A DNA stretch of 64,000 bases from Rhodocyclaceae bacterium (lineage in GTDB: Bacteria > Pseudomonadota > Gammaproteobacteria > Burkholderiales > CAIKXV01), in assembly GCA_020248265.1 (NCBI GenBank), contig JADCHX010000004.1:601473-665472 (forward strand), given 5' to 3'. The notes beneath the pieces were generated by a model. It was not told the DNA's origin. It saw nothing but the letters and a program-made list of their open reading frames with translations, and did no database searches. Made by a program: the position numbers and the translations under genes. Positions 63,233-64,000 of this stretch are shown one piece after another; positions within the stretch are counted from its first letter, which is position 1, and each line of letters opens with the position of its first letter.

Positions 63233-64000
63233 CGCCTGGGACCGGCCCGCGCTGCTCAACGCGGCGGCGAACACGCTGTACGGCATCGCGACCGTGCTCG
63301 GCCTGTATGCCCTGTTCTTCCTCGTGATCCATCTGCCGATCTTCCCGATTAAGGAAGTACGCGTGCTGGGCGAACTGAACAATGTCACCCGCGAGCAGGT
63401 CGAGGCCACCGTTCGCAAGCAGCTCGCCGGGAACTTCTTCACCGTCGACCTTTCCGGGGCACGCAAGTCTTTCGAGCGACTGCCGTGGGTGCGGCGCGTG
63501 GAAGTGCGCCGCGTGTGGCCAGACCGGCTGCATGTGGCGCTCGAAGAGCACGTGGCGATCGGGCGCTGGGGCGACTCCGGGCTCGTGAACAGCCATGGCG
63601 AGGTGTTCTCGGCCGCCTCCGACGCAAAGCTTCCGGTGTTCAACGGCCCGCCCGGCAGCGCGGCCGAGATCGCGCGCCGCTACACCTGGCTCAGGGACGA
63701 ACTCGCGCGGGTCCGCCAGGCGCCAGCCGAGATCACGCTGTCGGCGCGCCGCGCCTGGGAGGTCCGCCTGACCAGCGGGTTGCTGCTGAAGCTGGGGCGC
63801 GACCAGGTCAACGAGCGGATGGCGACCTTCCTGTCGGTTTACGAAGGCACCGTCGCGCCGGTATCGACCCGGCTCGACTACGTCGACCTCCGCTACCCGA
63901 ACGGCTTCGCGGTACGGATCAGCGATTCGCGCGAGCCGGCGAGAGAAAGACGCGGCGACGGGGGGGCGAGCCCGCGCGGTGTCGAACCGAAACCTGTGGA
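63222..64000 (+). CDS. ftsQ: Cell division protein FtsQ (3' end off the right edge)
   Basis: This bitopic divisome protein recruits FtsB and FtsL. The frame is open from the ATG at 63222, inside the ddl 3' end, to the window end (259 codons). It has one transmembrane helix ([17 protein letters not shown]) and the POTRA domain ([37 protein letters not shown]). The FtsQ beta domain extends to [14 protein letters not shown], after which a charged Arg/Gly/Pro-rich tail begins. The protein is nearly complete; only the last residues and the stop are missing. Confidence 0.94.
   Translation, partial: MLADAWDRPALLNAAANTLYGIATVLGLYALFFLVIHLPIFPIKEVRVLGELNNVTREQVEATVRKQLAGNFFTVDLSGARKSFERLPWVRRVEVRRVWPDRLHVALEEHVAIGRWGDSGLVNSHGEVFSAASDAKLPVFNGPPGSAAEIARRYTWLRDELARVRQAPAEITLSARRAWEVRLTSGLLLKLGRDQVNERMATFLSVYEGTVAPVSTRLDYVDLRYPNGFAVRISDSREPARERRGDGGASPRGVEPKPV

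Overview
The window is a high-GC chromosomal segment from a betaproteobacterium, most likely of the order Burkholderiales. The placement rests on gene orders that recur in that group: gshA-gshB-EIIA-ptsH-ptsI, birA-coaX-SPOR, a TorF porin beside glnK-amtB, many Bug-type solute-binding proteins, and a full mraZ-to-ftsQ division/cell-wall cluster. I cannot name the genus. Both edges cut a gene: ptsI on the left and ftsQ on the right.

Layout. 1-3952 (minus strand): glutathione synthesis genes translationally coupled to a soluble phosphotransferase chain (EIIA-Man, HPr, EI). 4156-5214: a Bug protein. 5282-8205: a nitrogen locus (TorF porin, PII protein GlnK, ammonium channel AmtB) headed by a well-formed sigma-54 promoter with two NtrC-type palindromes. 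8457-17846: housekeeping genes (ubiK, comM-like ATPase, RidA-like, Bcr/CflA efflux, metH, a His-rich periplasmic protein, rbgA). 18066-26802: an accessory stretch with YqhA, four more Bug genes, a split AtuA-type gene pair, the remnant of a flavin oxidoreductase gene and an ABC exporter. 27109-29593: birA-coaX-SPOR. 29636-33894: a GAF-PAS-GGDEF-EAL protein, a small lipoprotein, rfaE2 and a di-iron ferritin/desaturase-like protein.

33902-42760 is the most interesting block. A MerR-family regulator with the cobalamin photoreceptor signature (W-x9-EH plus ExHxxG) is divergent from a tightly packed nine-gene operon: FAD amine oxidase, DUF1365, Cfa-type lipid methyltransferase, chalcone-isomerase-like protein, GPH/MFS transporter, DUF3833 lipoprotein, DUF3429 membrane protein, short-chain dehydrogenase and an NTF2-like protein. 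The set resembles light/singlet-oxygen-induced membrane-lipid modification operons known from other proteobacteria. I infer a B12/light-controlled fatty-acid modification system, possibly methylated or furan fatty acids. A 30-bp palindrome lies upstream of the operon.

42770-46458 reproduces the enterobacterial yraP-diaA-yraN-lpoA / rsmI neighbourhood. pyrC and the RNase P RNA gene follow. 48448-64000 is the dcw cluster (mraZ, rsmH, ftsL, ftsI, murE, murF, mraY, murD, ftsW, murG, murC, murB, ddl, ftsQ), almost entirely joined by 1-11 nt overlaps. Between ftsW and murG a 113-bp unit is tandemly duplicated. Each copy carries its own ATGA stop/start junction, so two 38-codon mini-ORFs sit in the coupling chain. 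No tRNA, insertion sequence, prophage or CRISPR array was seen.
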